From Pseudomonadota bacterium (GTDB lineage Bacteria > Pseudomonadota > Alphaproteobacteria > Rhizobiales > Beijerinckiaceae), in the NCBI GenBank assembly GCA_028876585.1, contig JAGWRL010000207.1, positions 1 through 5,879 on the forward strand: 5,879 bases of DNA. The letters run 5' to 3'. Within the stretch, counting starts at the first letter, position 1. The number at the start of each line of letters is the position of its first letter. Made by a program: the position numbers and the translations under genes. Under the pieces are notes generated by a model. The model saw nothing but the letters and a program-made list of their open reading frames with translations. It was not told the DNA's origin and did no database searches. Below, piece by piece: positions 1-5,879 of the stretch.

Positions 1-1487
1 GCACCACCTCGATCGAGAAATCCGAGCAGCTCGGCGAGTTCATGGAGCGCAACGGCTACAAGCGCATCGATTTCAGCGAGCCGGCCGCGCTAAGGCCGCT
101 CTACGAGGCGGCGCGGGCCGGCCGGCCGAGCAAGAGCTTCGCCATTCTCAACGCGCGCTTCCACGAGCAGGAGGCGTTCATCGTCGCGGAAGCGGGCGTG
201 CCGGGGGCGATCACCATCGCCACCAACATGGCCGGGCGCGGCACCGACATCCAGCTCGGCGGCAACGTCGAGATGCGGGTGCGCCAGGAGATCGACCCCG
301 ACGCTCCCGAGGCCGAGCGCGCGGCCAAGGAGGCCGAAATCCGGGCCGAGGTCGCGAGCCTGAAGGAGAAGGCGCTCGCCGCCGGCGGGCTCTACATCAT
401 CGGCACCGAGCGCCACGAGAGCCGGCGCATCGACAACCAGTTGCGCGGCCGCTCCGGCCGCCAGGGCGATCCGGGCCGGTCGAAGTTCTTCCTGTCGTTG
501 CAGGACGATCTGATGCGCATCTTCGGCTCCGAGCGCATGGACGCGATGCTGCGCCGGCTGGGGTTGAAGGAGGACGAGGCGATCGTCCATCCCTGGATCA
601 ACAAGGCGTTGGAGAAGGCGCAGCAGAAGGTCGAGGCGCGCAACTTCGACATGCGCAAGAACATTCTCAAGTTCGACAACGTGATGAACGACCAGCGCAA
701 GGTCATCTTCGAGGACCGGCGCAAGATGATGGCGCAGGATTCGCTGGAGCCGACCATCGCCGAGATGCGCGCCGGCGTGGTCGACGACATCGTCGCCAAG
801 CACATCCCCGCCGACGCCTATCCGGAAGCCTGGGACATCGCCGGGCTGAAGGCGGAGATCAACGCCAAGCTGAACCTCGACCCGCCGGTGGAAGCCTGGG
901 CCAAGGAAGAGGGCATCGGCGACGAGGAAATGGCCGAGCGGCTGCACAAGGCGACCGACGCGGCCTATGCCGAGCGCGTCGAGCGCAATTCGCCCGAAGC
1001 GATGCGCTATGTTGAGAAGCAGGTGATCCTGCAAACGCTCGACCACCTGTGGCGCGACCATCTGGTGACGCTCGACCACCTGCGGCAGGTGATCGGCTGG
1101 CGCGGCATGGCGCAGCGCGATCCGCTCAACGAGTACAAGTCGGAAGCGTTCGACCTATTCCGCCAGCTCATCGCGCAATGGCACGAGGGCGTGATCGCGC
1201 AGATGATGCGCATCGAAGTGCGGTTCCAGCCGCCGGAGCCGGAGCCGTCGATGCAGTTCCAGCATCTCGACCCGCTGACGGGCGCCAACGAGGCCGATCT
1301 CGGCGCGATCTCGGAGCCGATCAACGCCGCGTTTTCATCGGCGACCTCGGCCTATGAGGAGGCGCCGACCGCGAGCGAGGATCGCGATCCCAACGATCCG
1401 CACACGTGGGGCCGGATCGGCCGCAACGAGCCCTGCCCCTGCGGTTCGGGTAAGAAATTCAAGCATTGCCACGGCGTTCTGGTGTAA
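1..1487 (+). CDS. secA: Protein translocase subunit SecA, C-terminal part (5' end outside window)
   Basis: SecA is the ATPase motor that drives unfolded preproteins through the SecYEG channel at the inner membrane. The reading frame is already open at position 3 and gives 494 residues, roughly the C-terminal half of a protein usually about 900 residues long. It opens with TTSIEKSE of the second nucleotide-binding domain. [10 protein letters not shown] follows at fragment residues 74-83, and the arginine-finger motif [13 protein letters not shown] at 146-158. The helical scaffold with its two-helix finger starts near residue 337 ([14 protein letters not shown]). After a variable linker comes the SEC-C zinc-binding tail, with Cys478, Cys480, Cys489 and His490 all present, which in known SecA proteins contacts SecB and phospholipid. 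The stop is TAA at 1485-1487. An insertion of about 25 residues (63-137) sits between the first two motifs. nadD follows after nine bases with no terminator between them, so co-transcription is likely. The identification is secure. Confidence 0.98.
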   Translation, partial: TTSIEKSEQLGEFMERNGYKRIDFSEPAALRPLYEAARAGRPSKSFAILNARFHEQEAFIVAEAGVPGAITIATNMAGRGTDIQLGGNVEMRVRQEIDPDAPEAERAAKEAEIRAEVASLKEKALAAGGLYIIGTERHESRRIDNQLRGRSGRQGDPGRSKFFLSLQDDLMRIFGSERMDAMLRRLGLKEDEAIVHPWINKALEKAQQKVEARNFDMRKNILKFDNVMNDQRKVIFEDRRKMMAQDSLEPTIAEMRAGVVDDIVAKHIPADAYPEAWDIAGLKAEINAKLNLDPPVEAWAKEEGIGDEEMAERLHKATDAAYAERVERNSPEAMRYVEKQVILQTLDHLWRDHLVTLDHLRQVIGWRGMAQRDPLNEYKSEAFDLFRQLIAQWHEGVIAQMMRIEVRFQPPEPEPSMQFQHLDPLTGANEADLGAISEPINAAFSSATSAYEEAPTASEDRDPNDPHTWGRIGRNEPCPCGSGKKFKHCHGVLV

Positions 1488-1496
1488 TTACGGTCG

Positions 1497-2117
1497 ATGC
1501 GCCGCGCGGGGGGATTTGTGCGCCTGCCCCCGTTCGGGCCGGGACAGGGAATCGGGCTGCTCGGCGGCTCGTTCAACCCGCCCCATGACGGGCACGTGCT
1601 CGCCTCGCATCTGGCGCTGAGCCGGCTCGCGCTGTCGCGCGTCTGGTGGCTCGCCACGCCCGGCAATCCGTTGAAATCGACCGCCGACCTCGCCGCTCTG
1701 CGCGCCCGCCTCGACGCGGCGCGGGCTTTGGTGCGCGATCCGCGCATCGCCGTCACCGGCTTCGAGAGCGAGATCGGGTCGCGCTACACCGCCGACACGC
1801 TGCGCTATCTCACGAGCCGGGCGCCGGGCGCGCGTTTCGTCTGGATCATGGGCGCCGACAATCTCGCCCAGTTCCACCGCTGGCGCGACTGGGAGGAGAT
1901 CGCCGCCATGGTCCCGATGCTGGTGGTGGACCGGCCGGGATCGAGTGCAGCCGCGCTGTCGAGCCGCGCCGCGCAGGCGCTGGCGCGCTGGCGGCGGCCG
2001 GAAAGCGACGCGCAACGGCTCGCCTACATGGCCCCGCCCGCGTGGATTTTCCTGCACGGGCGCCGGTCGAGCGCGTCGTCGACGGCGCTGCGGGCGCAAA
2101 CGGCGGATCGGCGCTAA
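1497..2117 (+). CDS. nadD: Nicotinate-nucleotide adenylyltransferase
   Basis: NadD transfers AMP from ATP to nicotinate mononucleotide, giving deamido-NAD in the cytoplasmic NAD synthesis pathway. The 206-residue product has the nucleotidyltransferase signature GGSFNPPHDGH at residues 23-33, the RYTADTL segment near 97-103, WIMGADNLAQFHRW at 116-129 and the C-terminal SSTALR at 194-199, equivalent to the ISSTxIR motif. Length and motif order fit the family. The start is uncertain. ATG 1497 has no visible ribosome binding site. GTG 1518 (V8) sits just behind a GGGGGGA run and would give 199 residues beginning with RLPPFGPG, which resembles the usual short N-terminus of alphaproteobacterial NadD. 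The gene lies nine bases behind secA and probably depends on its transcript. It is not beside rsfS, its frequent partner in alphaproteobacteria. Its stop codon overlaps that of the opposing SDR gene. Confidence 0.95.
   Translation: MRRAGGFVRLPPFGPGQGIGLLGGSFNPPHDGHVLASHLALSRLALSRVWWLATPGNPLKSTADLAALRARLDAARALVRDPRIAVTGFESEIGSRYTADTLRYLTSRAPGARFVWIMGADNLAQFHRWRDWEEIAAMVPMLVVDRPGSSAAALSSRAAQALARWRRPESDAQRLAYMAPPAWIFLHGRRSSASSTALRAQTADRR
1508..1514 (+). promoter_or_regulatory. Possible ribosome binding site for an alternative GTG start of nadD
   Basis: A run of six G followed by A lies three bases before GTG 1518. It is the only purine-rich stretch near the nadD start and would favour GTG 1518 over ATG 1497. 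The spacing is shorter than usual, so the call is weak. Confidence 0.3.
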
Positions 2118-3073
2118 GGCGCCGCCAGCGCCGCCGAGGGCGAGACGAAGCTGGGATCGTGCGCGAATGGCATCGCGGCGCCGTCGCGCAACGCCGCCAG
2201 CACGGCGGCGAAATCGGCGCGGGCGCGAAACCCTAGCTCCCGCTCGGCCAGACTCGCGTCATAGACCCGGCCGATCGTCGCCGGCAGCCGCCAGCCGCGC
2301 CGGGCGTAGAGCGCCGGCGCCTCGGGATAGAGCCGCGCGATCACGGCCGCCGCGTCGCGCTTCAGAAGCTCAGCGTCCTCGCGCCGGAACGGCGTCGGGG
2401 CTGAGATCACATAGAGGCCGAAACCGATCTCGGGCGCCCGATCCAGCGCCGCGATATGCGCCTGCGCGCAATCCTCGACGGTGAGGCGGCGATGCAGCAA
2501 TTCGTTGGCTTTCAGATTGGCGCCGTCGATCTCGTCATGCGTGTCGTCGGCCTCGGGGAAGAAGCGGGCGGTGCGCAGCACGAGGCAAGGCAGGCCATGT
2601 TCGAGATGGTGGATGCGGCACAGCCCCTCCGCCGCCAGTTTTGTGACGCCGTAGATGTTGCGCGGCTCCAGCGGGCCGGCGCGCTCGTCGAGCCAGACGG
2701 CGCTGTCGCCCTCGCCGGCGCGGATCGCCCGGCTGATCATCAGCGAGGTGGTGGAGGTGAACACCATGCGCGCCCGCGCGGCGGCCGCCTCCTCCAGCAG
2801 GTTCAGCGTGCCCGCCACGTTGGCGTCGACAAAGCTTTGCGCGGCGAAGCGGGCGATGTCGGGCTTGTGCAGCGCGCCCGCGTGCAGCACCGCCTCGAAC
2901 CCGTGTTCGCGGAACAGCCGCGCCAGCAGCGCCCGGTCGGCGACCGAACCGACCACGTCCGTCCACGGCGAAGGCGCGATGTCGAGGCCGAGCACGGCGT
3001 CGCCGCGCGCGCTCAGCCTCGGCTTCAAATGGCGCCCGAGCCAGCCCGCGGCGCCCGTCAGCAGCACCCGCAT
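2114..3073 (-). CDS. NAD(P)-dependent extended short-chain dehydrogenase / epimerase-like protein
   Basis: The product is a 319-residue cytoplasmic protein of the NAD-dependent epimerase/dehydratase (extended SDR) family, which acts on nucleotide sugars, sugar lactones or related carbonyl compounds. Visible elements are the N-terminal dinucleotide-binding motif TGAAGWLG (residues 6-13), an acidic residue at the end of the second strand (D31), a Ser/Thr-rich stretch TSTTS (106-110) that should supply the catalytic hydroxyl, and YGVTK with Tyr141 and Lys145. The substrate cannot be read from sequence. Uronate or sugar dehydrogenases and epimerases are the nearest functional classes. The start is fixed by ATG at 3073-3071, which shares its A with the TGA stop of the upstream AraD1-like gene (TGATG), so translation is probably coupled. 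The frame is also open upstream, but that part lies inside the AraD1-like gene and is a shadow. The TAG stop overlaps the nadD stop by four bases. Confidence 0.9.
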   Translation of the reverse strand: MRVLLTGAAGWLGRHLKPRLSARGDAVLGLDIAPSPWTDVVGSVADRALLARLFREHGFEAVLHAGALHKPDIARFAAQSFVDANVAGTLNLLEEAAAARARMVFTSTTSLMISRAIRAGEGDSAVWLDERAGPLEPRNIYGVTKLAAEGLCRIHHLEHGLPCLVLRTARFFPEADDTHDEIDGANLKANELLHRRLTVEDCAQAHIAALDRAPEIGFGLYVISAPTPFRREDAELLKRDAAAVIARLYPEAPALYARRGWRLPATIGRVYDASLAERELGFRARADFAAVLAALRDGAAMPFAHDPSFVSPSAALAAP

Positions 3074-4059
3074 CAGAGCGCGGCGACGCGGACCTTGGCC
3101 GCCTTGGCGATGGTCAGGCAGTTGCGCAGCGGCAACCCGAACGCCTCCGCCTCGATCTCGAACACGTCGCCCTTTTCGGGCGCGATCCCGTCGGAGAACG
3201 ACAGCGTCGCGGTGCCGAAGAAATGCACATGCACGTCGCCGGGGCGGCGGAACAGCGGATATTTGAAGTGATGCGCCTCCAGATTGGCGATGGAGTGCGA
3301 CATGTTCTGTTCGCCGGAGAGAAACGGCTTCTCCCACAGCACCGCCTTGGCGCGGCGGATGCGCGACACGCCCTGCACGTCGACCGGCAGTTCGCCGGTC
3401 AACAGCTCCGGCCCGAAGCTGGACACCCTGAGCTTGGAATGGGCGAGATAGAGGTAGTTCTGCCGCTCGGTGACGTGATCGGAGAACTCGTTGCCCAAGG
3501 CGAAGCCCAGGCGGCGCGGTTGGCCCTGCGCGTCGATCAGATAGAGGCCGACGATCTCCGGCTCCTCGCCGCCGTCGAGCGCGAAATCCGGGCTTTGCAG
3601 ATCGCCGCCGGGCGCAACAAGGGTCGAGCCGTCGCCCTTGTAGAACCATTCCGGCTGCACGCCCGGCTTGCCCTTGCCCGGCTTGCCGGCTTCGAGGCCC
3701 ATCTTGAACATTTTCATCGAATCGGTGAGCGAAGCCGGGTCCTCCAGCTTTTTGTGCATCTTGTCGCGGCCTTCCGCCGAGCCGAGATGGGTCAGCCCGG
3801 TCCCGGTGACGAACACATGCGCGGGATCGGGATGATCGACCGGCGTCAGCACGCGGCCTTCCTTATAGGCCGCCGCCAGATCGACCGCCTTGCCGACGCC
3901 GCGCTCGGCGATCAGCTTCTTCAGGCTCGTCCCGGCCTCGATCGCCTGATTTGCGATTTGCAGCGTGGTGCGCGCCCCCTTCACCAGCCGGCTTTCGCCG
4001 CGCGCGGTGACGACCAGCGCCCGCTTGCCGTTTTCATCCGTAATCTGCGCCAACCGCAT
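3073..4059 (-). CDS. AraD1/GguC-type fumarylacetoacetate hydrolase family protein
   Basis: The 328-residue product resembles the AraD1/GguC branch of the fumarylacetoacetate hydrolase (FAH) superfamily, whose studied members act on 2-keto-3-deoxy sugar acids such as L-2-keto-3-deoxyarabonate. Seen in the sequence: an N-terminal part typical of this group, with TGTGLTHLGSAEGRD at 85-99 and MH following; a candidate metal-binding Glu-x-Glu (E166, E168) in EEPEIVGLYL; a candidate third metal ligand D194 in LGNEFSDHVTE; and the C-terminal GTATLSFSDGI (282-292) and GDVFEIEAEAFG (297-308) segments of the FAH fold. No signal peptide or membrane segment is visible, so it is probably cytoplasmic. ATG 4059 is chosen because GGAGG lies six bases upstream and MRLAQITDENGKR begins the conserved part; the frame upstream to 4245 is low-quality shadow. 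It is the first gene of a pair with the SDR gene. The exact substrate is unknown. I recognise the family but not the individual gene. Confidence 0.87.
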   Translation of the reverse strand: MRLAQITDENGKRALVVTARGESRLVKGARTTLQIANQAIEAGTSLKKLIAERGVGKAVDLAAAYKEGRVLTPVDHPDPAHVFVTGTGLTHLGSAEGRDKMHKKLEDPASLTDSMKMFKMGLEAGKPGKGKPGVQPEWFYKGDGSTLVAPGGDLQSPDFALDGGEEPEIVGLYLIDAQGQPRRLGFALGNEFSDHVTERQNYLYLAHSKLRVSSFGPELLTGELPVDVQGVSRIRRAKAVLWEKPFLSGEQNMSHSIANLEAHHFKYPLFRRPGDVHVHFFGTATLSFSDGIAPEKGDVFEIEAEAFGLPLRNCLTIAKAAKVRVAAL

Positions 4060-4065
4060 AGCCAC

Positions 4066-4071
4066 CCTCCC
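4066..4071 (-). promoter_or_regulatory. Ribosome binding site of the AraD1-like gene
   Basis: On the minus strand GGGAGG, read from 4071 to 4066, precedes ATG 4059 with six intervening bases. It is a strong Shine-Dalgarno match at normal spacing and decides the start at 4059 over upstream in-frame ATG codons. Confidence 0.75.
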
Positions 4072-4089
4072 AGACCCCGATTGGCGCCG

Positions 4090-4098
4090 CTTATAGCA
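4090..4098 (-). promoter_or_regulatory. Candidate extended -10 element for the AraD1-like/SDR pair
   Basis: Read on the minus strand, 4098 to 4090 gives TGCTATAAG, an extended -10 pattern (TGN followed by TATAAG, five of six to TATAAT). It would place transcription start near 4083, about 24 bases before ATG 4059, leaving room for the ribosome binding site. No convincing -35 hexamer lies upstream. A second match, TATAGT, lies at 4113-4108 on the same strand. This is a pattern match only. Confidence 0.35.
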
Positions 4099-4247
4099 GA
4101 CGGCGCGACTATAAAAGCGGGGAAACGGAGCCACGCGCTTTCGCGCGCACGCTTTACTAACGCGGCCTTTTCGCGTAGGCGGGCGCGCGTGCCTTCGTCG
4201 AGCCCTTGACGGCCTGCGCGAGGCGTCCGGCCGGGAAATAAGCAAGT

Positions 4248-5543
4248 ATGGCGAATGTCGTGGTGGTCGGCGCCCAGTGGGGCGACGAAGGAAAAGGCAA
4301 GATCGTCGATTGGCTGTCCGTCTCGGCGGACGTGATCGTGCGTTTTCAGGGCGGCCACAACGCCGGCCATACGCTGGTGATCGGCGGCAAGGTGTTCAAG
4401 CTGGCGCTGCTGCCCTCGGGCATCGTGCGGCCGGGCAAATTGTCGGTGATCGGCAACGGCGTCGTGCTCGATCCCTATCATCTCGCGCGCGAGATCGAGT
4501 CGGTGCGGGCGCAGGGGGTCGAGGTCAATCCCGACAATCTCAAGATCGCCGAGAACACGCCGCTGATCCTGTCGTTCTATCGCGATCTCGACGCGCATCG
4601 CGAATCCGGCGACGCGGGGGCGCAGAGCATCGGCACGACGCGGCGCGGCATCGGCCCGGCCTACGAGGACAAGGTCGGCCGGCGCGCGATCCGGCTGATG
4701 GACCTCGCCGATCCCGATTCGCTCGACGGCAAGATCGCGCGGTTGCTGGCGCATCACGTGCCGCTGGCGCACGGGCTGGGGCTGCCGCCCCCGGACGCTG
4801 CGGCCGTGCGCGCGGAATTGCTGGAGATCGCGCCAAAAGTGCTGCCCTATATGGCGCCGACGTTCGACCTGCTCGACCGCGCGCGGCGCGCCGGCAAGCG
4901 GATATTGTTCGAAGGCGCGCAGGGCGCGCTGCTCGACGTCGACCACGGCACTTACCCCTACGTCACCTCGTCGAACACGGTGGCGGCGAACGCGGCGACC
5001 GGCTCGGGCCTGGGTCCGCGCGCGATCGGCTATGTGCTGGGGATCGCCAAGGCCTATACGACGCGGGTCGGCGGCGGCCCGTTCCCGACCGAACTCAACG
5101 ACGAGATCGGCGCGCGAATCGGCAAGGTCGGCCGGGAATTCGGCACCAACACCGGGCGGCCGCGCCGCTGCGGCTGGTTCGACGCGGCGCTGACGCGCCA
5201 GACGGTGAAAACCTCCGGCATCGACGGCGTGGCGCTGACCAAGCTCGACGTGCTCGACGGCTTTGACGAGATCAAGGTCTGCACGCATTACTTGCTCGAC
5301 GGCGAGCGGATCGACTATATGCCAGCCAATCCGGCGGCGCAGGCGCGGTTGATCCCGGTTTACGAGACGATGCCCGGCTGGCGCGACGCGACCAGCCGCG
5401 CCCGCTCGTGGGCCGACCTGCCGGCGCAGGCGATCAAATATGTTCGGCGCATCGAGGAATTGATCGGGGCGCCCGTTGCGCTACTATCGACGAGCCCCGA
5501 GCGCGACGACACGATTCTGGTTCACGATCCCTTCCAGGATTGA
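4248..5543 (+). CDS. purA: Adenylosuccinate synthetase
   Basis: PurA joins IMP and aspartate using GTP to form adenylosuccinate, the first committed step from IMP to AMP, in the cytoplasm. The 431-residue product has the normal bacterial length. It begins with the glycine-rich GTP-binding loop [11 protein letters not shown] (residues 8-18), whose Asp13 is the catalytic base. GHNAGHT (36-42) carries His41, the catalytic acid, at the same number as in E. coli. Further signatures are [14 protein letters not shown] (129-142), [20 protein letters not shown] (221-240), [13 protein letters not shown] (271-283), GRPRRCGW (303-310) and the C-terminal guanine-binding region with TKLDVLDG (331-338) and [10 protein letters not shown] (414-423). 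The gene is complete, ending in TGA at 5541-5543. It is divergent from the AraD1-like gene and probably has its own promoter in the 188-base gap. The start agrees with the family N-terminus [17 protein letters not shown]. Confidence 0.98.
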   Translation: MANVVVVGAQWGDEGKGKIVDWLSVSADVIVRFQGGHNAGHTLVIGGKVFKLALLPSGIVRPGKLSVIGNGVVLDPYHLAREIESVRAQGVEVNPDNLKIAENTPLILSFYRDLDAHRESGDAGAQSIGTTRRGIGPAYEDKVGRRAIRLMDLADPDSLDGKIARLLAHHVPLAHGLGLPPPDAAAVRAELLEIAPKVLPYMAPTFDLLDRARRAGKRILFEGAQGALLDVDHGTYPYVTSSNTVAANAATGSGLGPRAIGYVLGIAKAYTTRVGGGPFPTELNDEIGARIGKVGREFGTNTGRPRRCGWFDAALTRQTVKTSGIDGVALTKLDVLDGFDEIKVCTHYLLDGERIDYMPANPAAQARLIPVYETMPGWRDATSRARSWADLPAQAIKYVRRIEELIGAPVALLSTSPERDDTILVHDPFQD

Positions 5544-5574
5544 GCGGGCTCGGTCTCAAGTACCGCGCGTAAGC

Positions 5575-5580
5575 GGAAGG
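5575..5580 (+). promoter_or_regulatory. Ribosome binding site of the hypothetical gene behind purA
   Basis: GGAAGG lies four bases before ATG 5585. It is a reasonable Shine-Dalgarno match with slightly short spacing and supports 5585 as a real translation start. Confidence 0.55.
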
Positions 5581-5584
5581 TTTT

Positions 5585-5879
5585 ATGGCCGATTACTATT
5601 CGTTGCTGGCGCGCGCGGTCGCCAATCTGCCAAAAACGAGCCCGCCCTCGACGCGGCGCGCGATCTACGAGCGCGCGCGCAAGGCGCTGACCAACCAGTT
5701 GCGCTCGCTCAAACCCCAATTGCCCGAAAGCGACATCGCGCGCGAGGAGCGGGCGCTCGACGAAGCCGTTTCGCGGCTGGAGGCGGAATTCGAGCCGGCG
5801 ACGGCGGTCGTGCACGAGTTGCCGCTCGCCGCCGCCGCGACGGAGGCCGAACTGGCCGAACCACCGCCGGCGCCGCCGC
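5585..5879 (+). CDS. Conserved-looking hypothetical protein, N-terminal part (3' end outside window)
   Basis: An open frame from ATG 5585 runs without a stop to the window end, giving 98 codons. The product starts MADYYSLLARAVANLPK and continues with STRRAIYERARKALTNQLR, then an acidic helical stretch (EREERALDE-like, residues 50-68), and from about residue 80 an Ala/Glu/Pro-rich low-complexity tail (ELAEPPPAPP). The first 70 residues look like two or three amphipathic helices. I see no enzyme motif, signal peptide or membrane span in the visible part; a membrane segment after the Pro-rich linker is possible but outside the window. It resembles an uncharacterised protein I associate with the region behind purA in Hyphomicrobiales, which is recollection and not a search. 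It lies 41 bases behind purA with a ribosome binding site and no terminator between, so the two are probably co-transcribed. Function unknown. Confidence 0.8.
   Translation, partial: MADYYSLLARAVANLPKTSPPSTRRAIYERARKALTNQLRSLKPQLPESDIAREERALDEAVSRLEAEFEPATAVVHELPLAAAATEAELAEPPPAPP

Larger units (their letters stand above)
4060..4247. promoter_or_regulatory. Divergent intergenic region between the AraD1-like gene and purA
   Basis: This 188-base gap separates two divergently transcribed genes and should hold promoters for both. It contains the only AT-rich patches of the neighbourhood, around 4090-4116 (TTATAG and ACTATAAAAG) and 4153-4160 (TTTACTAA). On the plus strand TATAAA at 4110-4115 matches a -10 box five of six but has no good -35; it would give purA a leader of about 125 bases. 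The purA start at 4248 has only a weak purine-rich leader (GGGAAATAAGCAAG) instead of a clear Shine-Dalgarno. I see no riboswitch, terminator hairpin or clean operator palindrome. Confidence 0.5.

Noticed and set aside
90..1079. Long minus-strand open frame of 329 codons opposite secA
   Set aside because: It is the antisense shadow of the secA frame in GC-rich DNA. It is rich in Leu, Val, Gly, Arg and Asp repeats, has no recognisable motif, and secA is certain.
3074..3649. Upstream extension of the SDR frame, which could suggest a 511-residue fusion
   Set aside because: The extension lies fully inside the AraD1-like gene in another frame and is Arg-rich without motifs. The true SDR start MRVLLTGAAGWLG is at 3073.
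3223..4209. Plus-strand open frame of 328 codons opposite the AraD1-like gene
   Set aside because: The minus-strand frame has the FAH-family motifs and a strong ribosome binding site. The plus frame is its shadow.
4206..4241. TTGACG at 4206-4211 as a -35 box for purA
   Set aside because: A normal 16-18 base spacer leads to GC-rich sequence with no -10 match. The nearest AT-rich stretch is about 24 bases away and too close to the start codon.
3981..5288. Minus-strand open frame of 435 codons covering most of purA and the divergent gap
   Set aside because: It lies antisense to a certain purA and crosses the promoter region. Its product is Arg/Ala/Asp-rich with no fold-like pattern, typical of a GC-rich shadow.
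5544..5584. Possible terminator between purA and the next gene
   Set aside because: No stable stem followed by a T run is visible. The TTTT at 5581-5584 is preceded by the GGAAGG ribosome binding site, not a hairpin.

Overview
This is a GC-rich chromosomal segment with the codon use and gene content of an alphaproteobacterium, most likely of the order Hyphomicrobiales. A relative of methylotrophs such as Methylocystis or Methylobacterium is possible, but that is an impression from protein sequence style, not a search result. No mobile element, CRISPR array, tRNA or rRNA is visible. The coding density is very high: the only non-coding stretch longer than 50 bases is the 188-base divergent intergenic region at 4060-4247.

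Layout. Positions 1-1487 (+) hold the C-terminal half of secA, the preprotein translocase ATPase, cut by the window edge. Nine bases later comes nadD (1497-2117, +), nicotinate-nucleotide adenylyltransferase of NAD biosynthesis. Facing these on the minus strand is a two-gene unit. Its first gene (3073-4059) encodes a fumarylacetoacetate-hydrolase-fold protein of the AraD1/GguC type. Its second gene (2114-3073) encodes an extended short-chain dehydrogenase / NAD-dependent epimerase-like protein and begins inside the stop codon of the first (TGATG). The end of that unit overlaps the end of nadD by four bases. Divergent from the unit, and separated by the 188-base region that should hold both promoters, is purA (4248-5543, +), adenylosuccinate synthetase. 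It is followed 41 bases later by the 5' part of a small conserved-looking hypothetical gene (5585 to the window end).

Function. secA, nadD and purA are core housekeeping genes (secretion, NAD and AMP synthesis) and all keep their signature residues. The minus-strand pair looks like an accessory sugar-acid or related carbonyl-compound catabolic pair, inferred from family membership and tight coupling. I found no clear novel system. The points most worth a second look are the coupled AraD1-like/SDR pair, the placement of nadD behind secA, an insertion of about 25 residues in the second nucleotide-binding domain of SecA, and the unknown gene behind purA.
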